From Ampelocalamus luodianensis (taxonomy: Eukaryota; Streptophyta; Magnoliopsida; Poales; Poaceae), in the NCBI GenBank assembly GCA_036346255.1, contig CM070640.1:42386840-42450839 (forward strand): a stretch of DNA of 64,000 nucleotides, written 5' to 3'. Positions within the stretch are counted from its first letter, which is position 1, and every line of letters starts with the position of its first letter. The notes beneath the pieces were generated by a model. It was not told the DNA's origin, searched no databases, and saw nothing but the letters and a program-made list of their open reading frames with translations. Position numbers and translations under genes: made by a program. Positions 12,955-24,174 of the stretch are shown piece after piece.

Positions 12955-12959
12955 CCAAG

Positions 12960-13361
12960 TTTGTCATTTATATAAGGATAACACATTTTCTCTCTTCTCA
13001 TACTCTTCCTATTTTAACTAGAATTTTAAGTGACACAGTAGGTAAAAGACGACTGAGATAATTACCGTTGGAGATGCCCTCAAGCATCTCTCTAGCTCGA
13101 CCAAACTCGGGTTTAAATTATGTGTTTTGTTTAGAAAGCAAAGGAGAGCTGGAGTGTGAAGTGGCTCCAAAAGACAAGGTGATTTTGCCGGCGTTTCCAA
13201 GAACAGGTTGATGGAGAATAAATTCTTGTGTTGCTCTGCCATTTTTTCTTCTTTTTCTGACAACGATTTGATCGTGTCTCCGTTTCGGGGAATAATTAAT
13301 TAAGTCGGTCACTATCTAGCAAGCCGGTTAAATTACTTGTTCCCATCGTATATATAATATA
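12960..13361. other. Gene-free spacer
   Basis: AT-rich sequence between the solo LTR and the hAT-like element. It contains a word resembling GGAGATGCCCTC near 13070 that is common at ends of plant MITEs, but I could not find its partner. No gene seen. Confidence 0.35.
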
Positions 13362-13369
13362 TGGTACTC

Positions 13370-14019
13370 CTACAGTAGAGATGGCCGTGTCGGGCCGGCA
13401 TGAGGCACGATATTATTGGTCAGGTATGGTCCATACTGTTTGGATCGTGTTTAGACCGTCACCTTGGTACAACTCAGACCCGGTATGTTCATTATATATA
13501 TAATTGTATTTTTATTTCTTAATATTTATATTATTTTATTTTATAGTTTTTAAATTTTATATAGTTCATTTTATAAGTATTTGTAAATTTATTTTGATTT
13601 TTAAAAAATTATATATATATATATATATTCTAGGATTTTTTATATATTTTTTCAAATTTTAATGTCTTATGAGCCAAATGGCGAAGGTTTTAATGAGACA
13701 ACCATTTGAATATTAATAAAATTCTTTATTAAATTTTCAATATACTTATCTCATTTTTCATAATTTTCATATTTTTTTCTGAATTCTACACATCTTTTTG
13801 ATTTTTTGAGCCTAACGAACTAAGTGGACCGGCATTGGCCCATCGGACTAAACGGGCTCAGGACGGCATAGCACAACCCGAAAGACCGTCGAGCCGTGCC
13901 TAGACTGCCTCACCGGCATGTGGGCCGATACGATACGACTCGTTTAGTTCGCAAACCAAAATAAGCTGTGTCTAAACGGGCCGAGCCGAGCCTCCTATTT
14001 AGCCACCACTATCCTCTAG
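13370..14019. mobile_element. Non-autonomous hAT-like DNA transposon
   Basis: About 650 bases bounded by imperfect inverted ends (left CTACAGTAGAGATGGCC, right end reading CTAGAGGATAGTGGTGGC on the other strand). It is flanked by near-identical 8-base words TGGTACTC (13362-13369) and TGGTACTA (14020-14027). An 8-base duplication is the hallmark of the hAT superfamily. The two ends are GC-rich, with repeated GGGCCG/CGGCCC words that often occur subterminally in hAT elements, and the middle is very AT-rich. No transposase frame exists. Confidence 0.6.
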
Positions 14020-14320
14020 TGGTACTAGCTTTTTGCTTCTCTTTTTGCCCTTTGTGAAAACTATGATTAGCTGAACTGATGGATTTCAGACTGAAACCAT
14101 CAAAGTGACGGTATTACCATGCTGATTATTACCTCAATTAGTAGGTAAGAGTAGTTACTGGAATGTGCTCGACGAGTCATCTTCACCATCAAGGAAGAGA
14201 ACAAGCAAACAAACAACCCTGACACGTGAAACCATGTCCTGCAGCTACCTGTTTCAGGCTTTAACTCCTCTTGTTTTAGTTTTTTTTAATAACTAATAAT
14301 TGAGCTCCTTGATTAGCCGC

Positions 14321-14330
14321 CTATAAGTAC
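14321..14330 (+). promoter_or_regulatory. TATA-like box of the small GC-rich gene
   Basis: CTATAAGTAC lies about 135 bases before the ATG at 14460, with a pyrimidine-rich leader (CTCTCCTCTCAC) starting about 30 bases downstream, as expected for a plant core promoter. Confidence 0.5.
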
Positions 14331-14459
14331 TCCACCTTGCCACCTTTCTCTCCTCTCACTTGCTAATTGCTATCACTCTCACTCCACACAAACTCTCCCA
14401 AGGTCTCTCGAGATAGGAGAAGAAACAAGAAGCAGCCTAGCTTGTCACTCTTGCCGGTC

Positions 14460-14732
14460 ATGGCGTCCGTGGTGTCCAAGAGCCCCCCGTCGCCGCCGGC
14501 GCACGACGACGGCGACGGCAACGCGCAGGTCACGAGCCGCATATACCTGCACAGGCCGGAGCCCGGCGCGGGGGCGCTGGAGAAGGAGGCCGTGCTCCGC
14601 CGCATCCGCCACCGGAGGCGCGCCAACCGCCTCCGGGACACGCTGCACTCGCTGCTCCTGCAGACGGCGCCGGAGCCGGAGAAGGACGGCGAGCGCCCGG
14701 CCTGGCTCGACGACGCCTTCTCGTCGCCGTAG
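14460..14732 (+). CDS. Small single-exon gene, 90-residue protein of unknown function
   Basis: ATG at 14460 and TAG at 14730-14732. The frame is strongly GC-rich (third positions mostly G or C), while both flanks are AT-rich. That contrast and the TATA-like box at 14321 support a real grass gene. The protein begins MASVVSKSPPSPP, has an acidic stretch (HDDGDGN) and then a very basic segment around residues 43-60 rich in Arg (RRIRHRRRANRLRD). A short leucine-rich helix and an acidic C-terminus follow. No signal peptide or membrane segment is evident. I do not recognise a family. The basic run could bind nucleic acid or act as a nuclear localisation signal, but that is only inference. The frame is open upstream to 14367 but has no earlier ATG. 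Confidence 0.65.
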   Translation: MASVVSKSPPSPPAHDDGDGNAQVTSRIYLHRPEPGAGALEKEAVLRRIRHRRRANRLRDTLHSLLLQTAPEPEKDGERPAWLDDAFSSP

Positions 14733-14749
14733 ACGATGTCCAAACTCTC

Positions 14750-15600
14750 TACTCCGTGTACGTAGATCGATCATGGTGGATGCATCACGTTCAAGCATGG
14801 ATGGCGACCAAGAACAACTGCAAATTAGTAATAAGAATGCTTTGTTCTAGTATCTAGTGCTAATTCAGTCTGTATGCATGGCACTTAATTATTGCATGGA
14901 TGCAAAGAAATATTTGTGCTTATGTTGAGATGATTTGGTGTTATATATCCATCAACTACAAGTAAATTAACCATGTCCCAATTAATGCCTCCATTTGTTT
15001 TATTCCCCTTTTTTTTGCTGCGAAATTGCTGCTTAGAATTAAACTAAGCTTCTTCTTGGTTGTCTAGTTCACTAGTTGAGAGGGCACTCACCAATGATAT
15101 GATAAACAAGACGAAAACAAGTTTCTTGAGCATGTGCTGTGCACCTGATTAAACACAAGTAGATCAACTGGTAGGTATGGTGCATATACAATCAAACACA
15201 GCTTGTGCAAATGGCATATAAGAAGAAGAAAACTTCCGTCCCTACTGGCCACAGTTGCAATGCAAGGAGAAGAAACCAAAAGGATCATGCAGCACGCGCA
15301 TGGTCAATACGCAAATCGGGTACACAGATAATCCAAATAACGATGTAAAATTTTCGGTATTGCTATTATTCTTTCACGTGTCGACAAACACCTCCTGTTG
15401 GATTCAAGAGGATTACAGAAAGTATATATCTCCGAGAGGATTACATAACGTAGCGCCAACAATCTCAATTTTTTTTTTTTGTATTGAAACCTATCTTGTA
15501 TCCCTGACCTTTTGAGCTCTACAAACAAAACAGAACCGTCGACGTAAAATGGGCTATGAGGGTCACGCTAAAAGAATATGATGAATCAGTATCACAAAAT
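14750..15600. other. Spacer between two convergent genes
   Basis: Contains the probable 3' ends of the small plus-strand gene and of the minus-strand EXS gene. AT-rich, no further gene recognised. Confidence 0.4.
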
Positions 15601-15615
15601 ATGATGCCCTGTGGC

Positions 15616-18600
15616 TCATACTGTATGACTACTAGAATCCAGTAGCCTGTCTACTTCTGAAGGCATATCAGACGACATTTCCAGATTTTGCTTGGCTGCC
15701 GTCTTGTTCCACTCATTCTCAACACGGAAAAAGACCCATTGAAACCGCCTCACTATTTCCAATGCTGCTATCGCGAACACCGTCAGGTAGTTGTGCCGAA
15801 GATGTGCCGAAAGCTTGTATGTCCATGTACAGCGGAGAACGAGATTGCTGCCTAACACCCAGTAATATACCTGTAGAGCAATCATAAAAGGGCTAGTGAG
15901 AAAGGTGTCAAGGTGGGATAACTAAAACCATGTATAAGTTCATGTTTATACCCAGATCTGCCCATAAAGAAGATTAGTCCATGTACTTGGGTTTTTGAAC
16001 ATGAAAATCCTGGTTAAAATGCTGCAGGGATAGAGAAAAGCTCATTAGCAGCAATTGAGATGTGTCGACACATGTTGATGAAGTAGAAAATAAATTGTAT
16101 AAAGACGCCACACCTCAAATCCCAATCTCGCTTTATATCCCAGTAGAAAGAATACAGTGAATTTATAACGCTAGAAATAAGCCAGAGGGGCCGGTAAAAG
16201 CTAATCCACTTGTCAGGAACACATGATACTTGAGAGCTGATAAGAAAATCACCGGGACTGCTGTCGAGTACTTGAGTGCTGGATTTGGGACAAAATGTTG
16301 GTAAATGATTACAGAAACAGGTATCAAACATACAGTCACAAATCTTAAGTGGTACTGTTTTCTAACATTTTAAACACGCAAGACATCTACAAAATAAATA
16401 GTCAGAGCTGCTGCAGGGTGAGTAAATACCGTTCAGAAGACAAGTCTTCTCCTTTGTATCCTTGTACTGTCGAAGACATTGGAAGAAACGGCACAAATAA
16501 GGGAATACAAGAACTAGAGGAATAGCTACAGAATGGCTACCACAGATTGAATCTGCTTCAAACCAAGCAATTGTCGCAACCTGTAAAATATCAAAACAAC
16601 TAGACATTATAGAGGAACGACATGAGTTCTAGCAAAAAAATATAACTGTCGAACTAAGCCATTAGCATGTTATTTGCCAGTAAAACGGGGACTGCTGAGG
16701 ACACTGCACATAGCAAAAGGCAAATATAAGAAATTAACCTGACGATTGACCATGCGACAAACTGAACGTTCCAAATCTGAGAACACCTGTAGAGAAACAA
16801 AACAATTAAGTGAAATGGTAGAAATATCAATTATTAAGAATGTCAGCTCAGGACAGCACGCAAGTTAGGAACAGTTTTCTACAAAAGTAAGAAATAGTCA
16901 CACGTGATCACATAGTTAGGGGATATTCTTTTCTTACAAAAATCATATTACAATAAAGCCAAGATGAGAAACAGATAATCATATAATATTAAACAAGAAG
17001 TCATGTCCTACTGTCTCCAAACAGCGATAATGTAAACAAAACAATCCACAGACAATACTTTTAAATAAATTATTACATACCTTTGACATGGATGTAAAAA
17101 TATCAGCCAAAAAGAAGTCAGGGAATGTGATTGCCTGCAGAACAAGGGCACAGGAAATCATTATAAATTTGATTTGATCAGATTGCTGGCTACACAGCAA
17201 GGACAAACAGGTATATGCTAGCCACAACAGACCATAACATATTGTTTGTAGCATAGTTAAAAGCAAAACCTATTGTACACATTACTAACAAATTGTACAA
17301 CTTACTTGTAATGGAAGTATTATACGCCACACTGTCCTCAGAAAGTAAAAGCGTGACGATAAGTAAAACATATCAAAAGGAGAAAGGAGGATCATCAGAA
17401 GGATAGCATACAAAAGAACCTGCAAAGAGGCGGAAAGATATGTCAATTTCACCACCATGGATTTGGAAAACAATGCATCAGTATAGAAGACACAGCATGA
17501 TATTTTTGCTTTCAACTTGGGAAGGAATAAGTGGATCATATATTATCCAGAACTTCATATTCACTTTAATATTGTTAAGAGAATGTAGTATATCCTCTCT
17601 CTCTCTTGGCCCATGTAGCCCACAAGACCCATGTAACAATGTCTATATATACCCTCTCAATTAATGAATAAGCTGCACAATTGTGAATAGCAAAACCCTA
17701 GTTTCATTTTTCTAACATGGTATCAGAGCGATCTCCAACCCTAATCCTATTTCCATAATAAAAAAACAGAAAATCCCATAGTCGCTGTTGTGCTTTCTCC
17801 ACCGCCGCGGGCCGGTAGGCTCCTGCCCGACGCCACCACCTCGTCGCCTCTGCTTCGTGCATCTTCCTCTGCCTTTGTGCCGGATATGCGCTCGAGAGCA
17901 TCTTCCTCTGCCTTGTCGCCGGAGCTCCTCATCGCGCAGCCTCTGCCTCGTCGCCGGATCTCCTCGTCGCGCTGCCTCTGCCTCATTGCCAGATCTGCGC
18001 CCGAGCTCCTCGTTGCGCTGCCTCTGCATCATCGGTTTCATCCTCACACTCAGTGCATCAGATCCTCCTGATTCATCTTGAGTTTGAAGGAGGGTGTTAA
18101 GAGTGTTGTATATCCCCCCCCCCCCCCCCATCTCTCTCTCTCTCGTCCCATGTAACAATGTCTATATATACCCTCTCAATTAATGAATAAACTGCATAGT
18201 TGTGAATAGCAAAACCCTAGTTTCATTTTTCTAACAAATATTACAAGCAGCCATCATTATGTGTACATGCATAATTGTTTGTCTTGCGCATACAGTATTA
18301 TTGTACTAAAATGGTCCTTTTCCACTGAACGATTGAGGAAAATAGATTTAACTAGAAAAATAAAAGCGCAAATGCAGTAACATTCAGTGCTAAATATGCC
18401 AACAATATTTTCTCATTATTATACTGTTCCTTGTGACAAATCTGTAGATTCTTGCATGCCTTTGATTATCGGTAAGCACTACCACAAATATAACCAAACA
18501 AATGTGTAGAACCCAAAAGGTCTCTTGAGCTCAAGCAGACAAGAAGAACAAAGCATGGAATGAAATACTTAATGGGCTAGATATTACACTGGTTGAGATG

Positions 18601-20664
18601 CAGCAAGAGACACCTCCCCATGTGAGTACAGATATAGGTAAGCTGTCATACTTGTGGGAACAATTAAAGTCAGCCAAGTCGCACACTGTCAATGAAACAA
18701 AAATATGTGAGTGTTGCATTAGCAGAATAATATGCCAAACACAAGTAATATGAGAGGATACACAACACAGTGGCAACAGAAAAGAGCATGGAAACATGCA
18801 TAAACAACAAAAATAAAATGCATCTAGCCCAAGAAATCCTGATATAAGTTACACAAAAGAGAGGCAGGTTCAAAAGAGGACCGCTTAGCATTGGGATTTA
18901 GAAAATGCAACAGGCACATGTTATTCTCAAGAAGAAATCATAATGAGGCATGTTTGTTGAGCAACTACAGTAGGCATTACATATTGCATAGGAAAGCAAG
19001 ATAAACATGCTTGCTCTTAGATATCTACAAGTGTAGTTGCACTTGCACTGCATACTATAATGGATTGACAACTTTTTTTTTTTTGCAAGCTTAGCATTCA
19101 ACATCAACACGAATGTTGTGAAGGAAAATTTTAATTTTTTTCAGACAGTCATAATAGCAACTTTATGCCACAGACGTACACATATTTAAGGAATGTATGC
19201 AGCAAACATCCTATCCAATTACTACTGCACATTGCCTATGGCTAGCCATGTCAGTATAAATGCATTTCAAAAGGAAAAAAGTACTTCGACAAATCCAAAA
19301 TCAAATAAGTTTAGAAATGGAAAATGGAACACAGAGTCATATAGTCATACCCTCCATATTTCTCGGTGTGATAAATGTGTTTGTGCAAGATCAAACACTC
19401 TTGCATAATTCACTGATGATTGCGCAAAGACCCACAAATTTACTCCCCATAACCAAATCATCAGGGCCTATAATAAAAACATTAAGCACAATTACATAGA
19501 TGCACAGGGAGGGCCTTAATTTGTTCTCTCTTCTACAGGCAATGACCATTGAGCATGCCGCATGTACAGAAACAAAATAAACTCACCACAAGAAGAAGAG
19601 GGTTATAGTATAAGAAAGCCTCGTAAAGAAATAAGTCCCGCAGATCAGCACTCATTCTCATGACAGAGTCCCAACCTATCTGTAACCCCAAGAGAATAAC
19701 TGAATTACACACAAGAGGTTCAGATCATAAATAAGAAGAAGTCGTGGATAGATCATAGCAAGACTGACCTTGCAACAGCATAAGCCCCATAGGAGGAACA
19801 ATATAGTCTGAAAAAAGGGATAGGTTCGTCAGCAGTTTGAGAAGTGAAATTCAAATCATACAAATGCAGAATCAAGAGAACAGGATACTTTTGGCGCAAT
19901 CGATTGCAGAACAATGAAGGAGCAACGAAATATATAAACATCAACATGTACAATTGTATAATCACATGCAAAAATACTTGTGCCTCTTAAAATGAAATTC
20001 AAGAGTAAATCATTGAATAAAACAAGCAGCAGCTCCAGCAGGAAAATGGCATATGGCAGTGCTAAATGGCCATTCCATTTCCATCATCTGTATCAAAATT
20101 AGCAGGCATTTTCTGCAACATGTCTCGTGAAATGTCAACACTATCATCATAGTGTTCTGTGATGGACAAAGGCACGTTCTAGACTAGCAGAGAGTTAGGC
20201 ATTGCATGAGTTTTACCCTTTTACACGGGATGGTGTAGGAGCAGCCAGGTTTATGCATTAATTGCACATGAAAAGAGGGAAACATCAGATGTGTAGGCCT
20301 ATCACTTTTGCCTCGATTCTCGACTTCCTTTACTAGCTATGGTCAACACAACGTAAATTACTCAAGTTAGTAGTACATCTGAAAGGCGGTCCTAATTCAC
20401 TCCTTTCCAGGAACAGGTACAGCAGTTACAGACAATGCATATGATGCCGCGCGCATTGCAGTGCCTCAGAGGGCAAACTAAGCAAGGAGCTCTTGAAATC
20501 AATGGGTGCTCGTGTGAATGTACACCTCAAATTCACTCCATTCCATAGGACAACAAGGAAAAAGACAGGGTTAGAACTTAGAAAGCCAGCCAACCTACCT
20601 TAAACCGCCAAAGAAAGAGCGGCGAAGGCATGATTACCACCGCGGGGATGGACGCGCCCTTCAT
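15616..20664 (-). CDS. EXS-domain (ERD1/XPR1/SYG1) integral membrane protein, 12 coding exons, with an apparent 1-base frameshift
   Basis: Coding exons in transcript order: 20664-20599, 19807-19769, 19679-19587, 19467-19351, 18685-18590, 17419-17306, 17134-17081, 16786-16739, 16580-16430, 16278-16114, 16021-15952, 15870-15616; all introns are GT-AG. The product would be about 422 residues. It consists of the EXS domain alone, without an SPX domain, which matches the plant EXS-only subfamily. Multiple hydrophobic segments are visible (for example TILFLLWGLCCCK and VLLYAILLMILLSPFDMFY). Diagnostic EXS stretches include FYRPLWLISSVINSLYSFYW and GSNLVLRCTWTYKLSAHLR. EXS proteins act in the Golgi or endomembrane system; the substrate of this subgroup is not readable here. 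Exon 16278-16114 is 165 bases where the neighbouring phases require 166. Near residue 280 (about 16216-16219) TTCC stands where the frame needs TTTCC, which causes an early stop. The gene may be broken or mis-assembled. Confidence 0.9.
17573..18236 (+). mobile_element. TRIM retrotransposon inside an intron of the EXS gene
   Basis: Two direct terminal repeats, 17573-17717 and 18095-18236 (about 145 bases), both start TGTTAAGAG and end TTTTTCTAACA. The duplication AATAT flanks them (17568-17572 and 18237-18241). Immediately after the first repeat is TGGTATCAGAGC (17718-17729), the primer binding site complementary to initiator-methionine tRNA. A purine tract GAAGGAGGG (18087-18094) precedes the second. 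The 664-base total length and the lack of gag or pol define a terminal-repeat retrotransposon in miniature. The GC-rich interior holds degenerate repeats of CTCTGCCTCGTCGCCGGATC type that make long chance frames. The repeats carry TATATATA and, in the right copy, a long C run at about 18114-18130. Confidence 0.85.
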
Positions 20665-21200
20665 CTCGCCGCCGGCCCCGAGCCTCTGCGCACGCGCGCG
20701 CGCCTTCGTCTCCGCACGAATCCTACGCACAGGTTAATCGCACCACATTAGCAACAGGCAACGAAACCCGCGACCAGTCCAAACACGGGCGCGCACGAAT
20801 TACAAGCGTTCTGGATTAGGGGATCTCGCCGCTCTCCCACGAATCGGACTGGGGCAAAGCGAACCCAACCAACCAAGGTCCAAGGCGCGCGACGGCTTAC
20901 CGAGAAACACCAGCCCAGATCTCCACCTGGACGCGGGAGACGCCGTCGAGGAGGGGGAGCGGTCGAGAGACTACGAGGCAAGCCCGTCCGGTTCTTCAGA
21001 GAGATGGACAGAGACTCAGAGAGAGCCCCGTCGGCTGAGGAGGAGGAGGAGGGAATGGCGAGGGCGGCGAGATCTGCGAGGGAGTCGGGCCGGATCCGAT
21101 TGGGGGAGGAGTGGAAGGAGAAGCCGTGCGAATGGGAGAAAGGGAGCGGAAGGTGAGGAGCCCGACGGCGAGTTTGACGTGTAAACAAATGCCAGCCCAA
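20665..21200 (-). promoter_or_regulatory. GC-rich leader and promoter region of the EXS gene
   Basis: CpG-rich sequence upstream of the EXS start codon on the minus strand. A likely 5' untranslated intron runs from a GTAAGCC donor (20900-20894) to a TAG acceptor at 20723, judging from splice-site words. Long chance frames on both strands here are explained by GC-richness. Confidence 0.45.
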
Positions 21201-22045
21201 CCCTCTCTCTTCCTCAATCTATTGGTTAAGAACTTGTTTGGCAGCCTAAATTTCTGGTTGTTCAAGACCGAAAATTTAAGCTTTTCAAACAAATCTTAAA
21301 TGAAACGGTTTTCCCTCTCTTCTTTTTCTTGTTTCTTTCCTTAGAACGTGGAAATGGCACGGTATGGTGGTGTACCACTAGGAAAATGCATTGATTAGCG
21401 TCCAGACGTACAATCTGGGTGCTAGCTCTGTACGCTGCACTTTGCTGGTGCAACTTCTCAAGGATTTATGCTTATTCATGTCAAATTTGCGATTGTAGGC
21501 TTAGATATTCAAATCAAACACACGGTATTTACAAATGTTAGGTTGAATATCCATTTTTATGGCTGGTCTCTGGGTACATGTTGTGCTTACACACCTTTCT
21601 CACGCAGTGCTGACCTAATGCCTCCTCCACCTTAACAAACATATTTGCTGCACTATTTAGAAGATTGGCAATGGGGAAAACATTAATAGAGGGGGGTCTT
21701 TCGTGAGACCCTATCCCATCAGTCGTTGATCATGTTAATGGAAGAATAATCAATGACTGATGGGGAGAGGCCTCATCGGCAACGTGGGTGACTGGGCACA
21801 AGCCTTGGATGTTGCTCACTTCAATTTGTTAAGAGCATTTTGGTTGTATTGTCAGCGCTCAGTGGTGTAGCCAGTCAGTGGCCACGCCTCAGGCCAGCTC
21901 AGCTGAGATTTGCTTGTTGCTATGACTGAACAAAGAAAGCAATAGAGAAAGATTTTGATCTGGGCCTCGGGCTATTGCCCCGGCAGCTGGTTAATGGCTG
22001 AGAGAGACTAACGTCTTAATTGAGGGTATATTTCAGTCCGTGTGT
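21201..22045. other. Gene-free spacer with two foldbacks
   Basis: No gene seen. A small foldback near 21227-21297 pairs TTGTTTGG...AAATTT with AAATTT...CAAACAA. A strong hairpin lies at 21702-21779, reported as a separate finding. The remainder is mixed sequence. Confidence 0.45.
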
Positions 22046-22049
22046 GTAC

Positions 22050-22500
22050 GCTAAGACATTTACAACAGTCCACGTCACTTGTTACTAAGGGGTTGCCACA
22101 TCGGCATCTAGGTGATGTGGAGGAGAGAAGGTGAAGTTGTTTCTAGACGAAGAAATCACCAAATTATTAATACTAAGACACAAGAAATAACCAAGTACTC
22201 TATTGGAAACTTACTTGTTACTTAAAAACGTGTTTTGTGGGTCCCACCGTCTCCAAGTAAAATATCCACCGGATCACTTGTGCAGCCCAACTTCACTATT
22301 AATATGATAAATGAGCCAAAACATGTAGGCCACAAAGTTGTACTTCATTATTGATCATCAAGAATCTTGCACACTTGTAGTAATTAAAGTCTTAGATACA
22401 AACTCAATAAACAATTCATTTGAAGACTTATTTCTTTTTATTAGATTGAGTACTCTCTCTGCTCTTAGTAACAAACTATTGTAGATACTCTAATACGACT
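22050..22500. mobile_element. Possible MITE with imperfect inverted ends
   Basis: The left end reads TTTACAACAGT...TTGTTACTAAG, and the right end read on the other strand is TCTACAATAGTTTGTTACTAAG. Both are flanked by TAA words, which would fit PIF/Harbinger-type targets. The ends align imperfectly and I could not prove the boundaries. Confidence 0.35.
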
Positions 22501-23048
22501 AATGGTAATAGCCCAACAAAACCGTCCTAGGATTTCAACTCAGGTACCCAATTTCATTTTTTTTTAGTGAATGTTGTAGCTTTGGGCCACCTTTTTCTTA
22601 AAAAAAAACATCACCAAGCGCTACAGCAGCCCAGAATAGTGCGCACGCATCAAGCCAACCCAATCCTTCCTGTCCAGACGAAATCAAAAGAAGTCCTTTG
22701 CACAAAACTCGAAGCGAAACTTAGATATAAGCTGCTAAATCAAAAATTCCTTTATACCCCAGGATGTACGTTCAAAGCCAAAGCATCAAGTATGCATAGT
22801 ACAGAATAAAACAAAACCTTAACGGCAATTTACAAACAGATGCATCGTGTGAACGACGAAGATCAACAGCTACTTCATGCATCACAACTAGCCATCACAT
22901 AACAAAGCTTTTAGTAGTTCTTAACGACAGGGCGATCAATCTGAATTCAGGTGCCCACCTTATCTAGTGCACATAATAACAGAACTAAGAACAGTGACTA
23001 ATGGTTGGCTGCAGAAGCAGAACATCCTTATTCAATCATTAGCCTTAT
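22501..23048. other. Gene-free spacer
   Basis: AT-rich sequence without recognisable coding or repeat structure. Confidence 0.35.
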
Positions 23049-23080
23049 GACATTCATGTCAATCAAGAAATGGTACTCCT

Positions 23081-23366
23081 GTAGTCTCGTTTTCGGTCCT
23101 GTACTCCTGTTAGCTTTATAACATTCATGTCAATCAAGGTGGGAACTCGTTTTCGGTCGTTCACTGTTCACTGTAATGCGTTAGTTGGGGTGCGATGGCC
23201 GTGTCTTCCTGTAGTTTCTTCGTTTAAGACTTCTCTGGTTGGTGGTGCTTCTGGTCGACTTAAGGGTTTTTCAGTTCCCACCTTGTATTGGCACTGTTTC
23301 TAGTTTCAGTTTTTCTACTTAATAAAAAGATGTACAAAGCTTTTGCACTTACTAAAAAAAAGAGAG
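23081..23366 (+). mobile_element. Short retroposed insertion, probably a 5'-truncated LINE tail
   Basis: A perfect 15-base direct repeat, AGAAATGGTACTCCT, flanks it (23066-23080 and 23367-23381). The body ends in CTTAATAAAAAGATGTACAAAGCTTTTGCACTT-like sequence and an A-rich tail (ACTAAAAAAAAGAGAG). Long variable duplications plus an A-rich 3' end are the marks of target-primed retroposition, and the tail resembles grass L1-type LINE ends. The LINE identity is inference; the duplication is seen directly. The start of the insert repeats sequence lying just upstream of it (see findings). Confidence 0.6.
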
Positions 23367-23609
23367 AGAAATGGTACTCCTAGATGTAAACAGGCCAACA
23401 ATTGCAGTTCATGGCCTTTGAACCAATGGTAGTTATTATAACTCTACAACATCTCAAAACCCATCTTATCTTCAACAAAAAAGACAAGTCCAGTGTCATA
23501 AAATTCAACCCAAAACACAAAGCACAAGAACATGATGACCTGGCGCACCAGCCCAGAGTTCCATTTCTGGATAAGAGGATATTAGGCAAAGAAACAAGCA
23601 TGCGAGCAA

Positions 23610-24095
23610 TGTAACAGCCCGGATTTTCGGGACCGTTAAACCCTTCACAACCGTCCAGGATGTGCAGTTGTGAAGTAAGTAGCATTACAAGCAAGCTTCC
23701 GATTACAACAAAACTCAGACTTTTATTAAACAAGATTAAGGCTTAACAGCCAGTTTTAACATTGACACGAGCATCCAAGCCCAAGTTAATATAATGCATG
23801 TCAAAGAACTTCCAAACCACAGGCACGCTTGAGCGCGGTCAAGACCTAATAACAGTAGTCGCTGCCATCTGGGGATCCATCAAAATCCTGCTCATTGAGA
23901 GCCTCAACATTTTTCCATGTTTCTTCTGTAGATGTTTTGCAGATATTACAAGAATGAGTACAACAACAGTATTCAACAAGCCACATGGAAAAACTAAATA
24001 ATTATATGCAAGGAGTTCAATAGATGGGTTAGGGTTTATCATATCTGGCATATGTGGATGCATTTTGCATTTTAAGCAGTTTATCCTTAAAACAG

Positions 24096-24174
<79 letters not shown>

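Noticed and set aside
17718..17729. TGGTATCAGAGC as part of a tRNA gene
   Set aside because: It is only the primer binding site next to an LTR; no cloverleaf or A/B boxes surround it. The same holds for 40701-40713.
17712..18158. Arg/Glu-rich minus-strand frame of 148 residues
   Set aside because: It lies entirely within the TRIM and arises from its GC-rich degenerate repeats.
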